The notes beneath the pieces were generated by a model, which was not told where the DNA came from, did not search any database, and saw only the letters and a list, made by a program, of their open reading frames with translations. From assembly GCA_003166055.1 (NCBI GenBank), contig PMWR01000179.1, forward strand, positions 2,282 through 8,480: DNA of 6,199 nucleotides, written 5' to 3'. A program made the position numbers and the translations under genes. This DNA comes from Acidobacteriaceae bacterium (GTDB taxonomy: Bacteria > Acidobacteriota > Terriglobia > Terriglobales > Acidobacteriaceae). Each line of letters begins with the position of its first letter. The stretch's first letter is position 1. Shown in pieces: positions 1-5,579 of the stretch.

Positions 1-80
1 TGACGCCGCCGGAATTGGAAGCTGCGGTGGGATACATGCTGGCGGTTGCGGCGGAACGAGCGAGCCAGCAGGTCGGCTAA
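1..80 (+). CDS. C-terminal tail of an unidentified protein (partial, 5' end outside window)
   Basis: An open frame enters from the left edge (first full codon at position 3) and ends at a TAA at 78-80. It encodes about 25 residues beginning TPPELEAAVGYMLAV and ending ASQQVG. The stretch is Ala-rich and looks like a C-terminal amphipathic helix. The frame has codon usage like the genes that follow, and its stop lies 31 bp before the preferred start of the methyltransferase gene, so it is probably the preceding gene of the same + strand run. Twenty-five residues are too few to name a family. The PPELEAAVGYM pattern faintly recalls the last helix of some small c-type cytochromes, but no CXXCH is in view and I would not assign it. 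Confidence 0.55.
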   Translation, partial: TPPELEAAVGYMLAVAAERASQQVG

Positions 81-111
81 GCAGCAGGTCAGCGGGAACT
101 TGAGAAACGAA

Positions 112-882
112 ATGAGTGTGGTGGGCGCCAAGCCGGTGGGCACGCAAAATGAAGCGGACGCGGCGCGGGCTGTGCAGCAGATGTTCGACTCGATTGCGCC
201 GCGGTATGACCTGCTGAATCACGTTTTGTCAGCGAATGTGGATCGGCTTTGGTGGTGGAAGACTGCGCGCAAATTCAAGATGATTCTCGCCGATCCCGAT
301 GCGGCGGTGCTTGATATCTGCTGCGGGACCGGCGACATGACCATGGCGCTGCTGAAACGCAGGCCGTCTGGCGCGAAGCCCATTCTGGCGGCGGATTTTT
401 CGCGCGGCATGCTGAGCCGGGGAGCGAAGAAATTCAGCTGCGGGGCCGAGAGTTCGAAGCCGGGCCGTGCGCCCTATGCAGTGGCTCTCGAGGCGGACGC
501 GCTGCATTTGCCGCTGCGGGATGCGTCGCTGGATCTGATTGTGACGGCCTTCGGTTTCAGGAACCTTGCCAACTACGAGGCTGGGCTAAAAGAGTTTCAC
601 CGCGTGCTGAAGCCGGGCGGGCAGCTGGGGATTCTGGACTTCGCCGAGCCGGGCGGTCTGATCGGCAAGGTATACGCGGTGTACTTTCGGCGTGTGCTGC
701 CTGCGATCGGCAGGCTCATTTGCGGTAAAGAGGGACCTTACAAGTATTTGCCTACTTCGGTTGGGAATTTTCCGCCTCCGTCGGAGATGCTGGAGATGAT
801 GCGCGGTGTTGGCTATAAGGACCGCGCGTGGCAGCCATATACGTTTGGGATTGCGGGCCTGTATACCGGGGCACGGACCTGA
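112..882 (+). CDS. ubiE: Demethylmenaquinone / 2-methoxy-6-polyprenyl-benzoquinol methyltransferase (UbiE/MenG)
   Basis: Class I SAM-dependent C-methyltransferase that performs the ring methylation converting demethylmenaquinol to menaquinol (and the equivalent step in ubiquinone synthesis in organisms that make it). It acts at the cytoplasmic face of the membrane. Counting from the ATG at 112 it is 256 residues, normal for the family. Visible hallmarks are the N-terminal signature FDSIAPRYDLLNHVLS (25-40), SAM motif I LDICCGTGD (67-75), the acidic segment EADALHLPLRD (127-137), FGFRNL (147-152), LKPGG (166-170), and the C-terminal YKYLPTSVGNFP followed by a GF/GY-type ending. An in-frame ATG at 46 would add 22 Arg/Ser/Gln-rich residues and overlap the preceding gene by 35 bp. 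Family homology starts only after 112, so 112 is preferred. The ribosome-binding site is weak (GAGAAACGA just upstream). In a menaquinone-only organism the correct name is menG. The CDF gene follows 30 bp downstream. Confidence 0.93.
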   Translation: MSVVGAKPVGTQNEADAARAVQQMFDSIAPRYDLLNHVLSANVDRLWWWKTARKFKMILADPDAAVLDICCGTGDMTMALLKRRPSGAKPILAADFSRGMLSRGAKKFSCGAESSKPGRAPYAVALEADALHLPLRDASLDLIVTAFGFRNLANYEAGLKEFHRVLKPGGQLGILDFAEPGGLIGKVYAVYFRRVLPAIGRLICGKEGPYKYLPTSVGNFPPPSEMLEMMRGVGYKDRAWQPYTFGIAGLYTGART

Positions 883-912
883 CGCAAGCAAATGCGATAG
901 CCTAGGAGCGCG

Positions 913-2355
913 ATGAGTTCCGCCGTCTCCAGTCCGCCAGTCGAGGGTATTGCCGCGCTTTCCGCTGCGAAGCGGCGCGTGGCGCTGCACTCCATGGTGG
1001 CAGCAGCGGCGATGACCGTGCTGAAGCTGGCAGCAGGGCTGCTGAGCGGATCGCTGGGCGTATTGTCAGACGCGGCCCACTCGGCGCTGGACCTGGTGGG
1101 CGTGACGCTGACCTTCTTCTCAATACGAGTGAGCGACAAGCCGGCCGACGAAGATCACACCTACGGCCACGGCAAATTTGAGAACCTGTCCGCGTTTGGC
1201 GAAGCGGGGCTGATGGCCGTTTCGTGCGCCTGGATCATCTGGGAAGCGATGCTGCGGATCTTCCAGCACACGGTGGAACTGCGCCACTCGGTGTGGCCGG
1301 TGCTGGTGCTGCTGGCATCGATTGCAGTGGATTTTTGGCGGTCGCGGCGGCTGCGTGCCGTGGCTATACGCACGGGCTCGCCGGCTCTGGCGACAGACGC
1401 ATTTCATTTCGCCAGCGACATCTGGTCGACGCTGGCAGTCTTGTGCGGGTTGGGCGCCAGTTGGGTGGGAATGCGCTTCGGCATTGGCTGGCTGCGCTAT
1501 GCGGACCCGTTTGCGGCGGTGGTGGTTTCGCTGATGATTTTGCGCATGACGCTGCACCTGGGCCGCGAAACGGTGGCGGTGCTGACGGACGAAGTTCCGG
1601 CGGAGACGCGGCAGCGGCTGGTGCGCGAGGTGGAGCAGGTGGAAGGTGTGCTGGCGGTGGAGCAGGCGCGGGTGCGGCGCGCGGGCGCAAGCTACTTTGC
1701 CGACCTCACACTGGCGCTGCCGCGGCGCTTCACGTTTGAACACACTGGCGAGTTGGTGCGGGATGCCACTGAAGCGGCACACCGCGCGCTGCCTAAAGCC
1801 GATGTAGTGATTCACACGGTGCCCCGCGAAGAACGGACGGAGAGCATCTTCGACCGGGTGCGTGCCGTGGCCGCGCGCAACAACGTGAACGTACACGAGT
1901 TGAGCGTGCAATCGCACCATGGGCGGCTGCGCGTGGAACTGCATGTGGAGCTGGACGAGAAGATGCCGCTCAAAGTGGCGCATGGGTTTGTGACTGCGAT
2001 GGAAGCCGAGATTCTGCGCGAGGCGCCGGAGATCGATTCAGTGTTGACGCATATTGAAAGCGAGCCGGCCACCATCGAACAGCCGGAGGAGACCGTTGTC
2101 GAAGACCGCAGAATTGAAGTGGCGCTGCGGGCCGCTGCGCAGTTTTTTCCCGAGATTGTGGATGTACATGAAACGCTGGTGGGTAGAGCGGGCGAGCATA
2201 TTTCAGTTTCATGCCATTGCACGCTGCCGGACGACTTGACGATGCAGCGGGTACACGAAGTAATCACCGGGCTTGAGGACCGCTTCAAGCTGGAGTGCCC
2301 GGAGGTGTATCGGGTCACGATTCATCCCGAGCCGGTGACGGATAATCTACGGTGA
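913..2355 (+). CDS. Cation diffusion facilitator (CDF) divalent-metal efflux transporter with three tandem cytoplasmic domains
   Basis: Proton-coupled exporter of divalent metals (most likely Zn2+, possibly Cd/Co/Fe/Mn) in the inner membrane. Residues about 22-225 form the six-helix CDF core. Aligned by eye with E. coli YiiP, transport site A is H56xxxD60 in helix 2 and H165xxxD169 in helix 5. This HD-HD arrangement is typical of Zn-type CDFs, whereas YiiP is DD-HD. Site B is also present as D79, H82 and H86 in PADEDHTYGHGK. The usual CDF protein is about 300 residues with one ferredoxin-like C-terminal domain. This one is 480 residues because about 228-305, 309-386 and 400-475 each look like a copy of that domain. 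Copies 2 and 3 keep a four-His pattern (H328, H344, H357, H380; H419, H435, H448, H471). Copy 1 keeps only H277 and H301. A GGAG motif lies 4 bp before the ATG, a rather short spacing. Genes on both sides are about 30 bp away, consistent with co-transcription. Confidence 0.92.
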   Translation: MSSAVSSPPVEGIAALSAAKRRVALHSMVAAAAMTVLKLAAGLLSGSLGVLSDAAHSALDLVGVTLTFFSIRVSDKPADEDHTYGHGKFENLSAFGEAGLMAVSCAWIIWEAMLRIFQHTVELRHSVWPVLVLLASIAVDFWRSRRLRAVAIRTGSPALATDAFHFASDIWSTLAVLCGLGASWVGMRFGIGWLRYADPFAAVVVSLMILRMTLHLGRETVAVLTDEVPAETRQRLVREVEQVEGVLAVEQARVRRAGASYFADLTLALPRRFTFEHTGELVRDATEAAHRALPKADVVIHTVPREERTESIFDRVRAVAARNNVNVHELSVQSHHGRLRVELHVELDEKMPLKVAHGFVTAMEAEILREAPEIDSVLTHIESEPATIEQPEETVVEDRRIEVALRAAAQFFPEIVDVHETLVGRAGEHISVSCHCTLPDDLTMQRVHEVITGLEDRFKLECPEVYRVTIHPEPVTDNLR

Positions 2356-2373
2356 GACGCGAGAAAGTCAGAA

Positions 2374-2380
2374 AGGGAGG
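2374..2380 (+). promoter_or_regulatory. Strong ribosome-binding site of the OsmC-family gene
   Basis: AGGGAGG lies 5 bp before the ATG at 2386 and is the best Shine-Dalgarno match in the window. It fixes the start of the OsmC-like gene and suggests independent, efficient initiation there, even though the gene follows the transporter by only 30 bp. Confidence 0.7.
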
Positions 2381-2385
2381 GTCGA

Positions 2386-2802
2386 ATGATTGCACACAGT
2401 GAATGGAAGGGTTCAACGATTTTCGAGGGGATTGCTGAGAACGGCAATTCAATCTTCTTCGACGCGGAGCCGAAACACGAACAGGGGCCGAGTCCGATGG
2501 AAGCGGTGCTGATGGCGCTGTGCGCATGCACCAGCGTTGACGTGGTGTCGATCCTGGAGAAGAAGCGGCAGCCGGTGGTGGGCCTGAAAGTGTCGGCGGC
2601 GGCAACACAGGCCGAGACGGCGCCGCGCGTTTTTACGCACATCAAACTGACCTACGAGGTGACCGGGCGCTTGAGCCGCAAGGCCGTGGAAGACGCGGTA
2701 TCGCTGTCGAAGAACAAATACTGCTCGGTATCGAAGATGCTGGAGAAGGCCGCGGAGATCGATTACGAGATTGTATTCGCGGACGGGGAACCCGAGGCAT
2801 GA
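2386..2802 (+). CDS. OsmC/Ohr-superfamily protein, YhfA-like
   Basis: Small cytoplasmic protein of the OsmC superfamily, whose characterised members reduce organic hydroperoxides with a pair of reactive cysteines. It has 138 residues, normal for the YhfA-like branch. The order is: N-terminal strand region with EWKGSTIFEG; PSPMEAVLMALCACTSVDVV (36-55), the central helix carrying Cys46 and Cys48; KVSAAATQAETAPRVFTHIKLTYEVTG, the long beta hairpin; then AVSLSKNKYCSVSKML (104-119) with Cys113. The Cys in the central helix and the Cys in the KYCSVS segment occupy the places of the OsmC peroxidatic and resolving cysteines, so redox activity is plausible. YhfA-type members are poorly characterised, so the substrate is not assigned. 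Its TGA overlaps the ATG of the PASTA gene (ATGA), so translation of the two is probably coupled. Confidence 0.9.
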   Translation: MIAHSEWKGSTIFEGIAENGNSIFFDAEPKHEQGPSPMEAVLMALCACTSVDVVSILEKKRQPVVGLKVSAAATQAETAPRVFTHIKLTYEVTGRLSRKAVEDAVSLSKNKYCSVSKMLEKAAEIDYEIVFADGEPEA

Positions 2803-3569
2803 ACAGCAGCACGGTGAAGAACTTCTTCCAGGTGGCGTCGCTGCTGATGCTGCTGGTGGCAGTCGCGCTGCTGGCGGCCATCACCACCATGCACTTTGCC
2901 ATTCACGGAGCGGAAGTGCAGGTGCCCGAGTTGAAGGGCATGACGGTGGCCGATGCGCGCAACCAGTCGGCGGGGTTGGGACTGAACCTGGATGTGGACA
3001 ATCGCTACTATTCGGGCGACGTGGCCGCGGGACATATTCTGACGCAGTCGCCGGCGGCAGGCACGGTGGTACGTCGCGCGTGGCGCGTGCGCGTGGCGGA
3101 GAGCCTGGGGCCGCAAAAAGTGGAAGTGCCGGACACGGTGGGCCGGGAGGAACGCGTGGCGGCGCTGGAATTGCGGCGCGTAGGGCTTGAAGTTGGCGCA
3201 ACTGCGCGCCTGCCCTTTGGACGGGCCGCGGAAGGAACGGTACTGGCGCAGGATCCGCCGGCACATGCTCAAGGCATTGCGCGGCCCAGCATCAACCTGC
3301 TGGTGGCCGCGCCCGACGATGAAGCACCCGACGGCTATGTGATGCCCGACCTGACCGGACTGCCGGTAGTGAGCGCGCAGGCTCAGTTGGCGAAGGTAGG
3401 CATCGAGTCCGCGCCGCCCACGTTTGTCGATGTACCGATTGGTCCGATGACCAGCGGAGACGGCCCGCTCAGGCAACCGATAAAGCCGGGGGCGGTGGTG
3501 GCGCAACAACCACCAGCCGGATCGCGCGTGGACCAAAGCACGAAAGTAAAGCTGACGGTGGCGAAATAG
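2799..3569 (+). CDS. Membrane-anchored PASTA-domain protein without kinase domain
   Basis: PASTA domains bind peptidoglycan fragments or beta-lactam-like ligands and usually form the extracellular part of Ser/Thr kinases (PknB/StkP) or class A/B PBPs. Here a short cytoplasmic N-terminus is followed by one hydrophobic helix (about 10-33) and then by three PASTA-like repeats: about 38-102 (VQVPELKGMTVADAR ... QSPAAGTVV), 107-170 (VEVPDTVGREERVAALEL ... AQDPPAHAQGIA) and 179-255 (YVMPDLTGLPVVSAQAQL ... AQQPPAGSRVDQSTKV). Each repeat shows the typical VPDL-G start and QxPxAG-type end. The third is longer because of a Gly/Pro-rich insert around 208-228. No kinase or penicillin-binding domain is present in its 256 residues, so it is probably a periplasmic peptidoglycan-sensing or scaffold protein; the function is unproven. 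The start overlaps the OsmC stop by four bases. The first intergenic repeat begins 5 bp after its TAG. Confidence 0.88.
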   Translation: MNSSTVKNFFQVASLLMLLVAVALLAAITTMHFAIHGAEVQVPELKGMTVADARNQSAGLGLNLDVDNRYYSGDVAAGHILTQSPAAGTVVRRAWRVRVAESLGPQKVEVPDTVGREERVAALELRRVGLEVGATARLPFGRAAEGTVLAQDPPAHAQGIARPSINLLVAAPDDEAPDGYVMPDLTGLPVVSAQAQLAKVGIESAPPTFVDVPIGPMTSGDGPLRQPIKPGAVVAQQPPAGSRVDQSTKVKLTVAK

Positions 3570-3574
3570 CTGAA

Positions 3575-3602
3575 CAGGGGTCAGGGATCAGGGGTCAGGA
3601 AA
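3575..3602 (+). repeat. G-rich 7-bp tandem repeat (CAGGGRT, four units)
   Basis: Four consecutive heptamers can be read: CAGGGGT (3575-3581), CAGGGAT (3582-3588), CAGGGGT (3589-3595) and a degenerate CAGGAAA (3596-3602). The same stretch contains an exact 11-bp direct repeat CAGGGGTCAGG at 3575-3585 and 3589-3599. It starts 5 bp after the PASTA stop codon. The four G-runs are separated by 3-4 nt, so a two-tetrad G-quadruplex on the + strand or its RNA is possible on paper. A function is not established. Confidence 0.75.
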
Positions 3603-3617
3603 GCTGCGAGTCAGCTT
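3601..3617 (+). other. Small hairpin downstream of the PASTA gene (possible weak transcription-end signal)
   Basis: AAGCTG (3601-3606) and CAGCTT (3612-3617) form a perfect 6-bp stem with a CGAGT loop. No T-run follows, so it does not meet the usual intrinsic-terminator pattern. It sits directly after the G-rich heptamer repeat and between two co-directional genes, where a partial terminator or mRNA 3'-end stabiliser would make sense. A 6-bp inverted repeat can also arise by chance. Confidence 0.3.
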
Positions 3618-3646
3618 GACTGTGTGACGCATCCAATTAGAGTCGC

Positions 3647-4987
3647 ATGACTGAAAACAAACGACTGCACAATACATCTGAAGGGCCGGTGTCCGGACCG
3701 AGCGACTTCTCGCACGCGTGGCGGGCACTGCGGCACCGGAACTTTCGTCTCTTCTTTGGCGGGCAGAGCATCTCGCTCATCGGCACATGGATGACGCGCA
3801 TTGCCATCTCCTGGCTGGTGTACCGCCTCACCAAATCGGCGCTGCTATTGGGTCTCGTCGGATTTGCGGGACAGATTCCAACATTTCTGCTCGCTCCCTT
3901 GGCCGGCGTCATTGTGGACCGCATGGACAGGCGGGCGCTGCTGGTTTGGACGCAGAGCCTGGCGATGGTGCAGTCGCTGGCGCTGGCATGGCTTACACTG
4001 ACCCACCGCATCAACATCTACGAAATTCTGGCACTGAGCGTGATGCAGGGCTTCATCAATGCATTCGACATGCCGGGCCGGCAATCGTTCATGGTGAAGA
4101 TGGTGGAGGACAAGGCCGACCTGTCGAATGCCATCGCCATCAACTCGTCCATGGTGAATTCGGCGCGGCTGATCGGTCCCACGCTGGCGGGCATGCTGAT
4201 TGCCGTGAGCAGCGAGGGCTGGTGTTTTCTCGTCGATGGCGTCAGCTACATCGCGGTGATTGCATCTCTGTTGATGATGCGGCTGCCTCGGGCAATGATG
4301 GAGCGCGCGACAACCACGATGGTTGCGCAATTGCGAGAAGGCTGGACCTATGTGGCGAATTCAGCGCCCATCCGCACCATTCTTCTACTGTTTGCGCTGC
4401 TGAGCCTGATGGGTTGGCCGTTCATGGTGCTGATGCCCATCTTTGCCGCGCAGGTGCTGCACGGCGGCCCGCACACGCTCGGCTTCCTGATGGGCGCCGT
4501 GGGCGTGGGATCGCTGGTCTCCGCGCTGGCCCTGGTGCTGCGGAAGTCGGTTCGCGGACTGACAAAAATGATCCCGATTGCGTCGGTGGCGTTCGGCGTG
4601 GGGTTAATCTGCTTTGGGTTTTCGAGCGTGCTTTGGCTCTCCATGCTGATGATGCTTGTCACGGGATTCGGCATGATGCAGGGAATGGTGGTAAGCAACA
4701 CCATTTTGCAGACGCTGGTGGACGAGAATGTGCGAGGGCGGGTGATGAGCTACTACACCATGGCGTTTGTGGGCATGGCGCCTTTCGGCAGCCTGCTGGC
4801 CGGCGGCCTTGCACATGCCATCGGCGCGCAGCGCACGGTGATGGTAAGCGGCGTTGCGTGCATCCTCGGCGCGCTGTGGTTCTGGACGCGGTTGAAAGGA
4901 ATCCGCAAGGAAATGCGGCCTGTGTATGAGCGGCTCGGGATTGTGCCTATCAGCGACATCGCCTCGGAAGAAGGCGCGGAGGGATGA
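3647..4987 (+). CDS. MFS exporter, MefA/EntS-like (MFS_3) family
   Basis: Inner-membrane secondary transporter, probably a proton-driven exporter of a small hydrophobic molecule (drug, macrolide-like compound or siderophore). It has 446 residues with about 12 hydrophobic segments, normal for the family. An N-terminal cytoplasmic arm of about 25 residues leads to ALRHRNFRLFFGGQSISLIGTWM (27-49), the typical start of this branch. The loop 2-3 motif appears as AGVIVDRMDRRALL (86-99). The branch signature FINAFDMPGRQSFMVKMV is at 136-153. ENVRGRVMSYYTMAF (360-374) is the equivalent loop in the second half. The tail from about 418 is hydrophilic and cytoplasmic. The substrate cannot be read from sequence. 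The ATG at 3647 has no good ribosome-binding site (only AGAG nearby), but no better upstream start exists, and homology begins shortly after it. Short-period G-rich repeats lie in the gaps on both sides of this gene. Confidence 0.87.
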   Translation: MTENKRLHNTSEGPVSGPSDFSHAWRALRHRNFRLFFGGQSISLIGTWMTRIAISWLVYRLTKSALLLGLVGFAGQIPTFLLAPLAGVIVDRMDRRALLVWTQSLAMVQSLALAWLTLTHRINIYEILALSVMQGFINAFDMPGRQSFMVKMVEDKADLSNAIAINSSMVNSARLIGPTLAGMLIAVSSEGWCFLVDGVSYIAVIASLLMMRLPRAMMERATTTMVAQLREGWTYVANSAPIRTILLLFALLSLMGWPFMVLMPIFAAQVLHGGPHTLGFLMGAVGVGSLVSALALVLRKSVRGLTKMIPIASVAFGVGLICFGFSSVLWLSMLMMLVTGFGMMQGMVVSNTILQTLVDENVRGRVMSYYTMAFVGMAPFGSLLAGGLAHAIGAQRTVMVSGVACILGALWFWTRLKGIRKEMRPVYERLGIVPISDIASEEGAEG

Positions 4988-4997
4988 GAGGGCGGCA

Positions 4998-5051
4998 GCG
5001 GAGTTAGCGGGGTTGGCGTCGTTAGCGGAGTTAAGATTGAGAGCGGAGTTC
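4998..5051 (+). repeat. 9-bp tandem repeat (GCGGAGTTA, six registers)
   Basis: Reading in nonamers from 4998 gives GCGGAGTTA, GCGGGGTTG, GCGTCGTTA, GCGGAGTTA, AGATTGAGA and GCGGAGTTC. Units 1 and 4 are identical, unit 6 differs at one position, units 2 and 3 differ at two each, and unit 5 is strongly diverged but keeps the 9-bp phase. The array fills most of the 78-bp gap between the MFS stop codon and the next start, and ends next to the AGGAG ribosome-binding site. Nine bases are three codons. In the frame shared by both flanking genes the units read as Ser-Gly-Val variants, although nothing shows that the array is translated. Confidence 0.8.
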
Positions 5052-5056
5052 AGGAG
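5052..5056 (+). promoter_or_regulatory. Ribosome-binding site of the UPF0303 gene
   Basis: AGGAG lies 9 bp before the ATG at 5066, a normal distance. It supports the chosen start over internal Met7, and shows that the gene can be initiated on its own despite sharing a frame with the upstream MFS gene. Confidence 0.6.
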
Positions 5057-5065
5057 CGCACAAAG

Positions 5066-5563
5066 ATGGGACTAAGCGAAGATATGGAACGCGTGGCGTT
5101 GCAGGAGCGCGAGCTGCGGTTGCCGCGGCTGGACGCGCGGACCGCGTGGGACCTGGGCGTGCGCTTGAGGACGATGGCGGAGGAGCGGGGGCTGGCTGTT
5201 GTGATCGACGTGCGGCAATTTGGGCAGCCGCTTTTTTATACAGCGATGGAAGGCACAGTTCCGGACAATGTGGAGTGGGTGCGGCGCAAGGGCAATGTGG
5301 TGGCGCGGTTTCATCGCAGTTCTTACGCGATTGGGCTGAAGTTGAAGGCGAAGAATGAGACGCTCACCGAACAGCAGGGCCTGCCGCTGGCCGACTATGC
5401 CACGCATGGCGGATCGTTTCCGCTAACGGTTGTGGGCGCTGGGTTGGTCGGCAGCGTGACAGTCTCTGGCCTGCCGCAGCGCGCCGATCATGAGCTGGTG
5501 GTGGAGGCGCTGTGCGGCTTGCTTGGACGCGACTATGCAGAGTTGCGACTGGCGGCGGAGTAG
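5066..5563 (+). CDS. UPF0303 family protein (heme-degrading / HbpS-like domain)
   Basis: Small soluble protein of 165 residues, matching the usual length of the UPF0303 family, a branch of the GlcG/HbpS-like (DUF336, 'haem-degrading') fold. Recognisable segments are AWDLGVRLRTMAEERGLAVV (27-46), VIDVRQFGQPLFYTAMEGT (46-64), the conserved basic stretch WVRRKGNVVARFHRSSYAIG (71-90), and the family signature HGGSFPLTVVGAGLVGSVTVSGLPQRADHELVVEAL (114-149). HbpS itself binds and degrades heme and takes part in redox signalling. Most UPF0303 members have no proven activity, so heme binding here is only a family-level suggestion. The gene lies 78 bp after the MFS exporter, is in the same reading frame with no further stop between them, and converges on rsmB with a 16-bp gap. 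Confidence 0.88.
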   Translation: MGLSEDMERVALQERELRLPRLDARTAWDLGVRLRTMAEERGLAVVIDVRQFGQPLFYTAMEGTVPDNVEWVRRKGNVVARFHRSSYAIGLKLKAKNETLTEQQGLPLADYATHGGSFPLTVVGAGLVGSVTVSGLPQRADHELVVEALCGLLGRDYAELRLAAE

Positions 5564-5579
5564 AAGACCGCGTAGATCG

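Noticed and set aside
46..111. Upstream in-frame ATG at 46 extending the UbiE/MenG protein by 22 residues
   Set aside because: The extension (Arg/Ser/Gln-rich) overlaps the tail of the preceding gene and lies before the region that resembles the family; 256 residues from 112 is the normal length.
883..912. UbiE/MenG and CDF in the same frame, possible fusion
   Set aside because: After the TGA at 880-882 a second in-frame stop (TAG at 898-900) closes the frame before the CDF start.
1120..1983. Long open frame on the - strand opposite the CDF gene (287 codons)
   Set aside because: His/Arg/Gln-rich translation with no domain pattern; it is the antisense shadow of a GC-rich gene with clear family motifs on the + strand.
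2353..2388. CDF and OsmC genes also share a frame across one TGA with 10 open codons, suggesting read-through
   Set aside because: The OsmC gene has a strong, well-spaced ribosome-binding site, the linker is short and non-repetitive, and frame sharing by chance is common.
3616..3642. Possible promoter before the MFS gene with TTGACT at 3616-3621
   Set aside because: No acceptable -10 box at 16-18 bp; the nearest AT-rich hexamers (CAATTA, TTAGAG) are 12 and 15 bp away and match poorly.
3718..4929. 403-codon + strand frame overlapping the MFS gene
   Set aside because: Its translation is Gly/Ala/His/Arg-rich without hydrophobic helices or motifs, while the overlapping frame encodes a full MFS transporter.
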